Source: Alphaproteobacteria bacterium
GTDB lineage: Bacteria; Pseudomonadota; Alphaproteobacteria; Rhodobacterales; Rhodobacteraceae
Assembly: GCA_030433335.1 (NCBI GenBank)
Contig: JAUILL010000002.1
Span: 1-64,000, forward strand
Length of the DNA: 64,000 nt
Reading direction: 5' to 3'
Of the stretch, positions 54,754 through 62,952 are shown piece after piece. Position numbers and translations under genes: made by a program. The notes under the pieces were generated by a model that saw only the letters and a program-made list of their open reading frames with translations, was not told where the DNA came from and made no database searches. Every line of letters starts with the position of its first letter. Within the stretch, counting starts at the first letter, position 1.

Positions 54754-55806
54754 TCAATCCTTGTGCTGTCCGCAGACGGGGCAATCGGCCCGTGGCTGCA
54801 GGGTGATGCTGCGGGTCTCGGCGTAGAGGGCGTCATGGATCACCATCCGTCCGCGCAGGGTCTGACCCGCGCCGGTGATCGCTTTGACAGCCTCGTTCGC
54901 CATCATCGTCCCGATAATCCCGGGCAGAGGCCCCGCCACACCGGCCAGCGCACACGGCGGAGCCAGATGGGGCGCGGGCGCCTCGGGGAAGATACACTGG
55001 TAACATGGGGTCCCGTTCGCCGGATCAAAGAGGCTAAGCTGCCCTTCCCACTGGGTCAGAGCGCCGGACACCAAAGGTTTACCAAGCTTCACGCAGATCC
55101 GGTTCACCAGATAGCGCGTTTCGAAGTTGTCCGTGCCGTCGAGGACCAGATCGTATTCTCCGATCAGTTCTTCGGCGTCTTCTTCGGTCAGGCAGCGGTT
55201 GTAGGGTTTGACGGTCAAGAAGGGGTTCAGGGCCAGCATGTGGTCCTGCGCACTGAACACCTTGGGCCGGCCGATGTCCGCATCTGCGTGGATCACCTGC
55301 CGTTGCAGGTTGCCGTTATCCACCACATCCTCGTCGATCACACCGATGGTTCCGACGCCTGATGCAGCCAGATAGAGCAGCACGGGACTGCCCAAGCCCC
55401 CTGCCCCGACGACCAGCACCTTGGACAGCTTCAGCGCCTTCTGCCCCGGTCCGCCGATTTCGCGCAGGACGATGTGGCGGGCATAGCGTTCTAGCTCGAC
55501 GGGCTGAAAGGTTTGCTTCGGGGTTTCCTCGACCGAAGGCGCTTCGCGTTCGGCGACCTTGGCGCGGATCGCACGCAGGCCAAAGCGGTAGGCCCCCGCG
55601 ATCACAAGAAACGCCCCAAGGATCAGCCAGGGATCAATACTGCCGCCCAAGGATAAGCGCAGCGGAGCCCCTTCGGGAAGGACGAGATGGGCCACTAACA
55701 CCGCCAGATACAGGATCAGGATCATCACCCAGCGCGCAGAGCGGGGTGTCTTCATCAGCGCGCCGATCCCCCACAGCGCAGCTGCCATCGCGAGAAACAG
55801 TAGCAT
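54754..55806 (-). CDS. moeB: Membrane-anchored MoeB/ThiF-type adenylyltransferase
   Basis: A 350-residue E1-like enzyme that adenylates the C-terminal Gly of a sulfur carrier such as MoaD or ThiS. Residues 1-75 hold three hydrophobic helices, then a soluble ThiF domain: VLVVGAGGLGSPVLLYLAASGVG (nucleotide loop), NLQRQVIH with the catalytic Arg, VLDGTDNFETRYLVN, and zinc cysteines in PCYQCIFP and CPVCGQ. The membrane anchor is absent from E. coli MoeB. It lies between dut and the peptidase gene, all three closely spaced. Confidence 0.9.
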   Translation of the reverse strand: MLLFLAMAAALWGIGALMKTPRSARWVMILILYLAVLVAHLVLPEGAPLRLSLGGSIDPWLILGAFLVIAGAYRFGLRAIRAKVAEREAPSVEETPKQTFQPVELERYARHIVLREIGGPGQKALKLSKVLVVGAGGLGSPVLLYLAASGVGTIGVIDEDVVDNGNLQRQVIHADADIGRPKVFSAQDHMLALNPFLTVKPYNRCLTEEDAEELIGEYDLVLDGTDNFETRYLVNRICVKLGKPLVSGALTQWEGQLSLFDPANGTPCYQCIFPEAPAPHLAPPCALAGVAGPLPGIIGTMMANEAVKAITGAGQTLRGRMVIHDALYAETRSITLQPRADCPVCGQHKD

Positions 55807-55815
55807 TTCGTTCCC

Positions 55816-56298
55816 TTATTTCGATCCGGTCGATCCGAAACCGCCGCCACCACGCGCCGTCTCGCCCGAGAATTCCTCGACCACGGACAAATTAGGGCGA
55901 ATGACCGGCAAGAACATCATCTGCGCAATGCGTTCGCCGGGATTAATCGTGATCGGATCGCCCGAAGGGTTCCGGTTCCAAACACTGACAAAGATCTGCG
56001 CGGTGTAGTCTGGGTCAATCAACCCAGTGCCGTTTCCCAGCACCAAGCCGTGCTTATGGCCCATGCCAGACCGCGGGAGGATCACAGCAGCCACATGCGG
56101 GTTGTTCATATACAGCGCCAGGCCCGACGGTATCAAAACGGCCTTTTCCTGCGGTGCAATGTCCATCGGCGAATCTATACATGCGTGTAGGTCGATGGCG
56201 GCGGCCATTTCGCTCTGGTATGTGGGCAAGCCCCAGTCGTTCAAACGCCCATCCAATACTTTGACCTCGATTTCGGGGGTGAAAGACGGACTGCTCAT
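55816..56298 (-). CDS. dut: dUTP diphosphatase
   Basis: A 160-residue trimeric dUTPase that converts dUTP to dUMP and keeps uracil out of DNA. The five family motifs are visible: AAIDLHACI, PRSGMGHKHGL, GNGTGLIDPDY, NPGERIAQMMF, and the C-terminal RGGGGFGSTG. Length is normal. It is first in a dut-moeB-M3 peptidase run on the minus strand. Confidence 0.94.
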   Translation of the reverse strand: MSSPSFTPEIEVKVLDGRLNDWGLPTYQSEMAAAIDLHACIDSPMDIAPQEKAVLIPSGLALYMNNPHVAAVILPRSGMGHKHGLVLGNGTGLIDPDYTAQIFVSVWNRNPSGDPITINPGERIAQMMFLPVIRPNLSVVEEFSGETARGGGGFGSTGSK

Positions 56299-56555
56299 AG
56301 GCTCTCCTCGGGTGCGAAACGTGTTGCGGATACTAAGTCCCTTCAGCCAGCGAGATGCAAGTCGATGGGCTACTCAAAGGCCACAGCTTGGTCGTTGCAC
56401 TGGCAACATATTAACCACGTAGACGGGAAAGAGTTTACAGACCGCAACCAGGTGAACTAACCTGATATCTCCCAAATCTGTATTTTTGCGATCTTTGCCT
56501 TGTTGGCGCCCCTGTTGAAAAGCTGGCCCCGCGCCCGCGGAAACGAACGAGATTC

Positions 56556-57434
56556 ATGCATAACTGGGACGATCTAAAATACTGTCTGGCACTGAAACGC
56601 TACGGAACGATGTCCGGTGCGGCACAGGCGCTTAAAACCAACGTTGCCACTGTATCGCGACGCATCCATGGGCTTTCAGATGAATTGGGGATCCAGCTTT
56701 TTGTCAAAGACGGACAAAGGTGGAAGCCCACGCAATTCGCAGAATCGCTTGCCTCTTTGGCCGAAACGACAAACGCGGAACTCGAGCGGATCCAGATGGA
56801 GGAAGATTCCGAGACCGCGCCCAAAGAAGTTCGCATCAACTATGACGAAATGATCCGCCAGTCGCGTCTAATGAGTGCGGTCTCGGATCTGTTCGAGACA
56901 ATTCCGACAGTCACCTTTAAATTGCGCTTTGGCCCGGCCAGCCTTGGCTTCGGGGAAACGGATATCTTCCTGACCACGACGCCACTGGAAGAGGGCAACC
57001 TGATCCAAAAGCGCGTGGGAACTTTACGCTCTGCGGTTTGGTGTGGCTCTGCGTTTCAGGGCAGACTGCAATCGTGGATCCGCCTCGAAAGCAACCGCGC
57101 CATGGAGGATCATCATGCGCGCCTGCAGGATGCGATGGGCGACGAGCATATGATGCTGAACGACGGCCTTCTTTGCGCCGACGTGATCCAGAGAGCGCCC
57201 TTCGCAGCAGCCTTGGTCGAGGATTATGCGATCCGCCAACGCGGCCTGCGCTATCTGCCGGAGTTTGAACAAAGAGAGCACCCGGTCTGGGCCTATTTCC
57301 ACGCCACTCGAAAGCAGGACAAGATTATCCATGTGGCACTGGATTGGATCACGACAGCCTTCAAAACACCTCAGGACGGGCTGGCGATTCCTGCGAAAGG
57401 CAGTACAGAGCCTGCCCACCCAATCGAACTATGA
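56556..57434 (+). CDS. LysR-family transcriptional regulator
   Basis: A 292-residue protein with a LysR-type N-terminal helix-turn-helix: DDLKYCLALKRYGTMSGAAQ then ALKTNVATVSRRIHGLSDEL (about 5-46). The C-terminal part is shorter and less typical than a standard effector domain, without an easily seen type. Its regulated gene is not obvious, since the upstream neighbour dut is divergent by 257 bp. The 3' end overlaps the convergent response-regulator gene by 6 bases. Confidence 0.8.
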   Translation: MHNWDDLKYCLALKRYGTMSGAAQALKTNVATVSRRIHGLSDELGIQLFVKDGQRWKPTQFAESLASLAETTNAELERIQMEEDSETAPKEVRINYDEMIRQSRLMSAVSDLFETIPTVTFKLRFGPASLGFGETDIFLTTTPLEEGNLIQKRVGTLRSAVWCGSAFQGRLQSWIRLESNRAMEDHHARLQDAMGDEHMMLNDGLLCADVIQRAPFAAALVEDYAIRQRGLRYLPEFEQREHPVWAYFHATRKQDKIIHVALDWITTAFKTPQDGLAIPAKGSTEPAHPIEL

Positions 57435-57851
57435 TTTTTTCTTGAGAGCAGACAGTTCTTGGCGGCGTTGCGACGATAGCACCGCCAAGGACGCGACCAT
57501 GGTCAAACGCTCTCGGGACAGGTCATCTTTCAGCAGGAACCCGTCAACATCCAGTCCATCAAGGATTCGGGCGAACTCGACGATATCTACGCCTGAAAAA
57601 AGGACGATGCCAATGTCTGCACGTTCATCATCAAGTGCGCGAAGATCGTGAACAAATTCGTTCCCGGTTCCTTCGCTCAGATGGTAGTCGACAAAAACCA
57701 CATCCGGCACAGGGGTGTCCGACTCTGTGATGGATGATAGGAAATCTTTGGCGGTGTGGTAGCGGTTGAACTGGACCCGAGCATCCCGCCCCAGCCAGCG
57801 TCCCACGACCTCGGCATGAAGATCGTCATCCTCAATCAGTGCTAATCGCAT
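57429..57851 (-). CDS. Stand-alone receiver-domain protein
   Basis: A 140-residue response-regulator receiver domain with no output domain. It opens LALIEDDDLHAEVVG (acidic pocket), carries the phospho-acceptor Asp in VVFVDYHLSEG (about residue 54) and a conserved Lys in FLLKDDLSRER (about residue 110), and has a short charged C-terminal tail. Such proteins act as phosphorelay intermediates or bind partners. No histidine kinase lies nearby. Confidence 0.8.
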   Translation of the reverse strand: MRLALIEDDDLHAEVVGRWLGRDARVQFNRYHTAKDFLSSITESDTPVPDVVFVDYHLSEGTGNEFVHDLRALDDERADIGIVLFSGVDIVEFARILDGLDVDGFLLKDDLSRERLTMVASLAVLSSQRRQELSALKKKS

Positions 57852-58282
57852 CTAAAAATGACCTCCCATTTGTTGCCAAGGCAGCGCCAATGGCAGTGCA
57901 AATCGCCGTTCCGCGTCAGAAACGATTATTCTTTTGGCACTTTATATGCCGTATCTGAACAACCTATCACAGAAACCGATGCTTTGACATTCTCACAGGA
58001 AAATCTACCTGTGAAAAGGATTTAGCAACCACGGAGACGATAGTTTTCTTCTCCTGAACAAGAAAGGCAGGATATCCTTGCTTTTCTGCAAAGTCATGCA
58101 CCGCAGTCACCACAACGCAGAGCGCTTGCCCAGAGAATTGATTTCAAAGTAAACTATCTCATGAAGTGAATCGCCCTTAGCGTGCAATGACGCATGTGAC
58201 CAGGTGAAAGAGTAAGACCACAAAGATGTGGACGAAGACCGGCAGAGGCTACGCGCTGGAATCCGGTTTCGTGGAGGGGGCT
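57852..58282. other. 430-bp intergenic region with a small hairpin
   Basis: The region separates two divergent receiver genes. It holds a perfect inverted repeat TCACAGG / CCTGTGA (57993-57999, 58008-58014) with 8 bases between, followed by AAAAGG. It could be an operator or a weak hairpin. No tRNA, ncRNA or gene is recognised, although a short ncRNA cannot be excluded. Confidence 0.4.
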
Positions 58283-58741
58283 ATGAGTTCAATCGAAGCT
58301 GATTCTGGCGACCAAAACGCGACGGCGAATGTTGCGCTTTTGGTGATTGATGATGACATTGTCGATCAAGAGATCGTCAAAAGGTCATTCAAAAAGGCAC
58401 GGCTAAAGCACTCTCTTGTCTTCGCCAACAACGGCGAAGAGGGGCTGCGGATTATGCGCGGCCAAGACCCGAACGTGCGCCTGCATGAGCCTTATATGGT
58501 GCTTCTGGACCTGAACATGCCGGTTATGGACGGGTTTGAGGTCCTCGACGAAATCCGTAAAGACAATGAACTTCAGGACAAAGTCGTGTTTGTCCTATCG
58601 ACGTCCGATGACGAACGTGACGTGAAGCGCGCATATAACTTTGGCATCTCGGGCTACATTAAAAAGAGCGATATCACGCAGGGCTTCGCCGAAGCGACGC
58701 GTATGCTGTCGTCCTATGGGAACGTTATCGTCTTCCCCTAA
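58283..58741 (+). CDS. Rcp1-like response regulator (receiver only)
   Basis: A 152-residue receiver protein of the type found beside phytochrome-like kinases. The acidic pocket is ALLVIDDDIVDQEIVKRSF, the phospho-acceptor Asp is in MVLLDLNMPVMDGFEVLDEI, then STSDDERDVKRAYNFGISGY and the conserved Lys in IKKSD. GGAGGGGG before 58283 fixes the start; the frame is open back to 58226. No kinase is in the window, so its partner is elsewhere. Convergent with coaBC. Confidence 0.82.
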   Translation: MSSIEADSGDQNATANVALLVIDDDIVDQEIVKRSFKKARLKHSLVFANNGEEGLRIMRGQDPNVRLHEPYMVLLDLNMPVMDGFEVLDEIRKDNELQDKVVFVLSTSDDERDVKRAYNFGISGYIKKSDITQGFAEATRMLSSYGNVIVFP

Positions 58742-58751
58742 GCGCCCCAAA

Positions 58752-59945
58752 TCACCCCAGGGCTTTGGAGATCTCGACAGCGAGCTTCGCCGAGACCTCG
58801 GTCTTGCTCATACGGGGCCAGTCCTGAGCGCCTTGGTCGGTGACGAGAGTGACCTTGTTCTCGGTCCCGCCCATGATTCCCGTTTCAGGGCGGACATCGT
58901 TGGCGACGATCCAGTCGCACCCTTTGCGCAAGCGTTTCGCGGTCGCGTTCTCGATCACGTCATGGGTTTCTGCCGCGAAGCCAACGACCAAGCGGGGGCG
59001 GCCTTCTGACATCTGCGAGACGCGCGCCAGAATGTCTGGATTCTCTGCAAACTCAAGGGTTGGCAGCGCGCCGTCTTGTTTCTTGATCTTCTTGCCAGAC
59101 GCACTCGCAACGCGCCAATCGGCGACCGCAGCCGCAAACACAGCTGCATCGGCCGGAAGGCTCTCTTCAACCGCGGCGAGCATTTGTGCGGCGGTTTCGA
59201 CGGGCACGATGCGCGCCCCTGCAGGGGTCGGGACGCTCGCAGGCCCTGTGACGAAAGTCACATCCGCCCCCAGATCCATCAGAGCCTTGGCCAATGCTGT
59301 TCCCTGCGCACCTGATGAACGATTCGCGATGTAACGCACTGGGTCGATCGGCTCGTGGGTGGGACCCGACGTCACGAGGATATGCTTGCCTGCCAGAGGA
59401 CCGGTTGTCAGCGCGTTGCGGACGGTATCCAAGATTTCAGCAGGCTCTGCCATGCGACCGGGCCCATGTTCCCCGCAGGCCATATCACCGACATTCGGTC
59501 CCACGATGCGAATGCCATCTTCTAGAAGAGTTTTCACGTTGCGCTGCGTTGCAGGGTGGTCCCACATACGCACATTCATCGCCGGTGCAATCATGACAGG
59601 CGTGTCGGTTGCCATCAGAAGCGTGGTCGCCATATCGTCGGCATGGCCCCCGGCCATCTTTGCCATGATATTGGCCGTCGCAGGGGCGACCACCACGAGG
59701 TCGGCAGACCGGCTGAGTTGGATATGGCCCATCTCGGCCTCATCAGTCAGATCAAAGAGATCGGTATAGACTTTTTCCCCAGCAAGAGCCGACACAGACA
59801 AAGGCGTCACAAACTCTGATGCTGCCTTGGTCATCACAGGGGTCACAGATGCGCCCTGCCCCTTGAGCAGCCGGATGAGTTCAAGCGTTTTGTAGGCAGC
59901 GATCCCGCCAGCAATAATCAGAAGAACACGTTTTCCGGCCAGCAT
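58752..59945 (-). CDS. coaBC: Bifunctional CoaBC (4'-phosphopantothenoylcysteine synthetase/decarboxylase)
   Basis: A 397-residue bifunctional enzyme of coenzyme A synthesis. The N-terminal FMN-dependent decarboxylase (about 1-180) has IIAGGIAAYKTLELIR, PAMNVRMWDHPATQRN and a CGEHGPGRMAEP loop. The C-terminal CTP-dependent ligase (about 190-397) has ILVTSGPTHEPIDPVRYIAN then RSSGAQGTALAK and FAAETHD. Complete, normal length, and a single gene here. Confidence 0.94.
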   Translation of the reverse strand: MLAGKRVLLIIAGGIAAYKTLELIRLLKGQGASVTPVMTKAASEFVTPLSVSALAGEKVYTDLFDLTDEAEMGHIQLSRSADLVVVAPATANIMAKMAGGHADDMATTLLMATDTPVMIAPAMNVRMWDHPATQRNVKTLLEDGIRIVGPNVGDMACGEHGPGRMAEPAEILDTVRNALTTGPLAGKHILVTSGPTHEPIDPVRYIANRSSGAQGTALAKALMDLGADVTFVTGPASVPTPAGARIVPVETAAQMLAAVEESLPADAAVFAAAVADWRVASASGKKIKKQDGALPTLEFAENPDILARVSQMSEGRPRLVVGFAAETHDVIENATAKRLRKGCDWIVANDVRPETGIMGGTENKVTLVTDQGAQDWPRMSKTEVSAKLAVEISKALG

Positions 59946-60002
59946 GACACCCTCTTAATCAGCTTGGGACCAAGAGGTAGGCCGCTTGTCTCGAAGAAGC
60001 AA

Positions 60003-60818
60003 TCACTCCGTCGTTGCAAAGGCAGCGCAGGGATCACCGCGATCGGTTCGGTCAGTGACGAGCCAAGCGTCATAAGGAGGCGGGTCGTCGCTCGCCGCTT
60101 CCAATTGACCGAGCGAGAAAATCGATAGGTCGGCGGCAGCCACTTTCATCATCGCAGGCGCGCCCCAATCCGTCCGCGCATGGCCGTTGCCAGTGATGAC
60201 AACAACCGGAGCGCCATACTCGTCCAAGGCGTCGAGTGCGGCCCTCGCCAAATTGGCGTCGCGCACCCTCTGTGCAGCGACCATACCACCCATCATCTCC
60301 AGAGGCATGGCTCCGCAATGGGCATCGAACTGCTCCGACTCTCGTACCTCTTTCTGATCCAGTGGCAACGGCTGGTCCAATCCGAACCGAGCAGCATCAT
60401 CTCCGAAAACAGCTGCGGCCCCTTGGGAAAATGCCTCTCTCAGGTCATCCCTAGGCACGCCGCCGCCATACAGAACTGCATCCGACGCTGCTACGAAAAT
60501 CGGCCAATATAGCTCCAAATCCGGCCAGCCGCTTTCTGACCAGTTGGTCGCGGCATCAAACAGAGTTTGGCTTCGGCGTTCTTCTGAACCGATGGACTGA
60601 ACTTGCTCTGGTGTCAGCATCTCGAAAACAATCGCGGTGGGTGCGAGCGCCACCACTGCCTTGGCTTGGTTTTCGTGGTGTATGGCAGAGTCGTGGAATT
60701 CCCCAAGCACGTAGACCTGCGCATCGGGCAGATGCAGCAGGTCTTCTGTTCGGATTTCATCCGCGTGCACTGCCGTGACAGAAGCACATAAAGAAAGAGC
60801 TAAGAAAAAGCGTTTCAT
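60003..60818 (-). CDS. ChaN-family (Tiki superfamily) protein
   Basis: A 271-residue protein with an N-terminal signal peptide (MKRFFLALSLCASVTAVHADE). The ChaN/DUF399-type domain contains YVLGEFHDSAIHHENQ, TAIVFEMLTPEQVQ and VVITGNGHARTDWGAP with candidate haem- or metal-binding histidines. ChaN of Campylobacter binds haem. The ATG shares one base with the rpoH2 stop (TGATG), so it is co-expressed with a stress sigma factor, suggesting a role in iron/haem or oxidative stress handling. The exact function is inferred. Confidence 0.78.
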   Translation of the reverse strand: MKRFFLALSLCASVTAVHADEIRTEDLLHLPDAQVYVLGEFHDSAIHHENQAKAVVALAPTAIVFEMLTPEQVQSIGSEERRSQTLFDAATNWSESGWPDLELYWPIFVAASDAVLYGGGVPRDDLREAFSQGAAAVFGDDAARFGLDQPLPLDQKEVRESEQFDAHCGAMPLEMMGGMVAAQRVRDANLARAALDALDEYGAPVVVITGNGHARTDWGAPAMMKVAAADLSIFSLGQLEAASDDPPPYDAWLVTDRTDRGDPCAAFATTE

Positions 60819-61696
60819 CAAAGAAAGGCTTGGACTTCTTTGCGCCCTCCTTCAAGCGACTTGCGCATTTTCACATAGGCTGCGGCCTCTAGCTGACGCA
60901 CGCGCTCCTTCGATAGGCCAAGCTCATTTCCAAGGCTTTCCAGAGTGCGGGCTTCCTCGCGCAACTTGCGCTCTCGGACGATGAACCGCTCGCGTTCGTT
61001 CAAGTTGGACATCGCTTCTACCAGCCAAGACCGAAGGCATTCAGTATCGTGCGCGTGCTCAACCATCGCAGACGAAGGCGTGCTATCGTCCTCGATTGTG
61101 TCAATCCATTCGCGACCCTCGTCCTCTGAACTCTGGGTCGCGTTGAGCGAAAAGTCGTTGCCGGAGAGGCGGCCTTCCATCATCACCACGTCGCCGAGCG
61201 GCACGCCGACCTCGGTCGAGATCATCTGATGCAGTTGGTCGCGATCGAGGTATTCACCGCGTGACGCGGCCTCGCGCTCTAGACGCGCCTGAACACGGCG
61301 CATGTTGAAAAACAGGGATTTCTGGCTGCTAGTCGACCCGGTGCGGACCATCGACCAGTTGCGCATCACGTAGTCCTGAATGGAAGCTTTGATCCACCAA
61401 ACCGCATAGGTCGAGAAGCGAACACCACGATCAGGGTCGAATTTGTCCGCCGCCTTCATCAGGCCCAGTCCCGCCTCTTGGATGAGATCGTTCATGGGGG
61501 CGCCATACCGTTTGAACTTTGCCGCCATCGAGATCGCCAATCGCATGTAGGCTGTTATCAATCGATGCAAAGCGGCTTCGTCTCGTTGGTCGCGCCACGC
61601 ATAGGCGAGAGCCAATTCTGTCTCTGCATCCAACAACTCGGCCTTCATCGCAACGCGCGAAAGAGAAAGATCACTCTGGCTATCCAATACGGCCAT
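60818..61696 (-). CDS. rpoH2: RNA polymerase sigma-32 factor, RpoH-II type
   Basis: A 292-residue heat-shock-type sigma factor. Region 2 has RLAISMAAKFKRYGAPMNDL followed by IQEAGLGLMKAADKFDPDRG then RFSTYAVWWIKASIQDYVMRN; region 4 has ERERFIVRERKLREEARTLE then SLGNELGLSKERVRQLE. The RpoH box-like segment is not the classical QRKLFF form (here QKSLFFNMRRVQ). RpoH-II proteins of this bacterial order act in oxidative and singlet-oxygen stress. The start at 61696 follows AAGGGG; a GTG at 61702 is less good. Confidence 0.9.
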   Translation of the reverse strand: MAVLDSQSDLSLSRVAMKAELLDAETELALAYAWRDQRDEAALHRLITAYMRLAISMAAKFKRYGAPMNDLIQEAGLGLMKAADKFDPDRGVRFSTYAVWWIKASIQDYVMRNWSMVRTGSTSSQKSLFFNMRRVQARLEREAASRGEYLDRDQLHQMISTEVGVPLGDVVMMEGRLSGNDFSLNATQSSEDEGREWIDTIEDDSTPSSAMVEHAHDTECLRSWLVEAMSNLNERERFIVRERKLREEARTLESLGNELGLSKERVRQLEAAAYVKMRKSLEGGRKEVQAFL

Positions 61697-61798
61697 GTTC
61701 ACCCCTTTGCTTCCGGTACGCTTGACGCGTTCCTCAATTCCGTTTCTGCATTACTTACGCGCAAGTCCCGCACTTGGTTCACTCGAAGGAGTAAAAAA

Positions 61799-62323
61799 AT
61801 GTTGCCGCATCTCACTCTCGTATTAGGCGGCGCCGCTTCGGGAAAATCCGACTACGCCGAAAAAATCCTGCGTAGCGCGTCCGATAGGCGTTTGTATATT
61901 GCGACTGCGCAGGCGTGGGACGAAGAAATGAAGGCGAAAATTCAAGCTCACCAAGATGCCCGAGCCGCCGACGGATGGCGCACTGTGGAATCTCCGCTCG
62001 CCCCGGAAGAGGCGCTGCAGACCATGGAACGTGACGAAATTGCGCTGCTGGATTGTGCGACAATGTGGCTAACAAATCATCTTTTGACGGACTCAGATCT
62101 CGCTCAAGCGCAGCGGGCGCTCTTCGCCGGTCTGGCCGAAGCGCCTGGCCGTGTGGTCATCGTCAGCAACGAGGTCGGAGCAGGCATCGTGCCCGACAAT
62201 GCGCTCGCCCGCCGGTTCAGAGAGGCGCAGGGTCGCCTGAACCGCGACATTGCGGAACGCGCAGACCTGGTTGTCGCCGTCATGGCCGGTCTTCCGCTTG
62301 CACTCAAAGGCGAGCTGCCGTGA
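61799..62323 (+). CDS. cobU: Adenosylcobinamide kinase/adenosylcobinamide-phosphate guanylyltransferase
   Basis: A 174-residue bifunctional enzyme of the B12 nucleotide-loop pathway. It begins LTLVLGGAASGKSDYAEKIL (P-loop) and has RLYIATAQAWDEEMKAKIQA, LLDCATMWLTNHLL, and IVSNEVGAGIVPDNALARRF, all typical of CobU/CobP. The start at 61799 follows AAGGAG. It overlaps the next gene by 4 bases (GTGA), an operon with a phosphatase that fits the same pathway. Confidence 0.93.
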   Translation: MLPHLTLVLGGAASGKSDYAEKILRSASDRRLYIATAQAWDEEMKAKIQAHQDARAADGWRTVESPLAPEEALQTMERDEIALLDCATMWLTNHLLTDSDLAQAQRALFAGLAEAPGRVVIVSNEVGAGIVPDNALARRFREAQGRLNRDIAERADLVVAVMAGLPLALKGELP

Positions 62324-62892
62324 GCCAGCTTTATCTTGTGCGGCACGGTCCGACACACGTGAAAACTCTAATTGGATGGACGGATGTGGCTGCGGACCTC
62401 TCGGATACGGCCGCACTCGCCCGTCTTGGCAAGGCTCTGCCGGAAGATGCGGTTGTGGTGTCGTCCGATCTCGCCCGCGCCGCCTCCACTGCAGATGCCA
62501 TTCAAGGCAGCCGCGTCCGCCTTCCCCATGACCCTCGGCTCCGCGAAATACACATGGGCGATTGGGAGGGCCGCTCTTGGCAAGACGTCGATGCAGAATA
62601 TGGCGATTGGCTGCGGCGGTACTACGAACAGCCCGGTGACATCGCTCCGCCTGCGGGCGAAAGCTGGAACACCCTGAGCGCACGTGTCTGGGAGGCGCTG
62701 GAAGCTCTGCTGTCTCAGCACCAGTGTGTGGTTGCCGTCGCCCACATGGGGCCGATCCTTTGCATGGTCCAGCGCGCCCAAGGCATCTCCGCCTACGACG
62801 CTTTGGGGCATGCGATTGCGCCGCTCTCCATAACTCAGATCAATTTCAGCCCAACCGGGGCTTATGTCCCTGTCATCAGCCACCTTCCCTAA
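62320..62892 (+). CDS. Histidine phosphatase family protein (CobC-like)
   Basis: A 190-residue phosphoglycerate-mutase-like phosphatase starting with GTG. The catalytic His is in LYLVRHGPTH (about residue 9), the second Arg in SSDLARAASTADAI, and later AVAHMGPIL has the second active-site His. Overlap with cobU supports a role as alpha-ribazole-5'-phosphate phosphatase (CobC) in B12 synthesis, but the family is broad and the specific substrate is inferred. Confidence 0.82.
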   Translation: MSQLYLVRHGPTHVKTLIGWTDVAADLSDTAALARLGKALPEDAVVVSSDLARAASTADAIQGSRVRLPHDPRLREIHMGDWEGRSWQDVDAEYGDWLRRYYEQPGDIAPPAGESWNTLSARVWEALEALLSQHQCVVAVAHMGPILCMVQRAQGISAYDALGHAIAPLSITQINFSPTGAYVPVISHLP

Positions 62893-62952
62893 CGCCTTAA
62901 CCCTTTAGCAACCCTGTTCGCGCTACCCAAATCGCAGCAGGAGACAGTCAAA

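Noticed and set aside
61703-61798. Cobalamin riboswitch before cobU
   Set aside because: The 96-base leader is too short and has no B12-box-like sequence.
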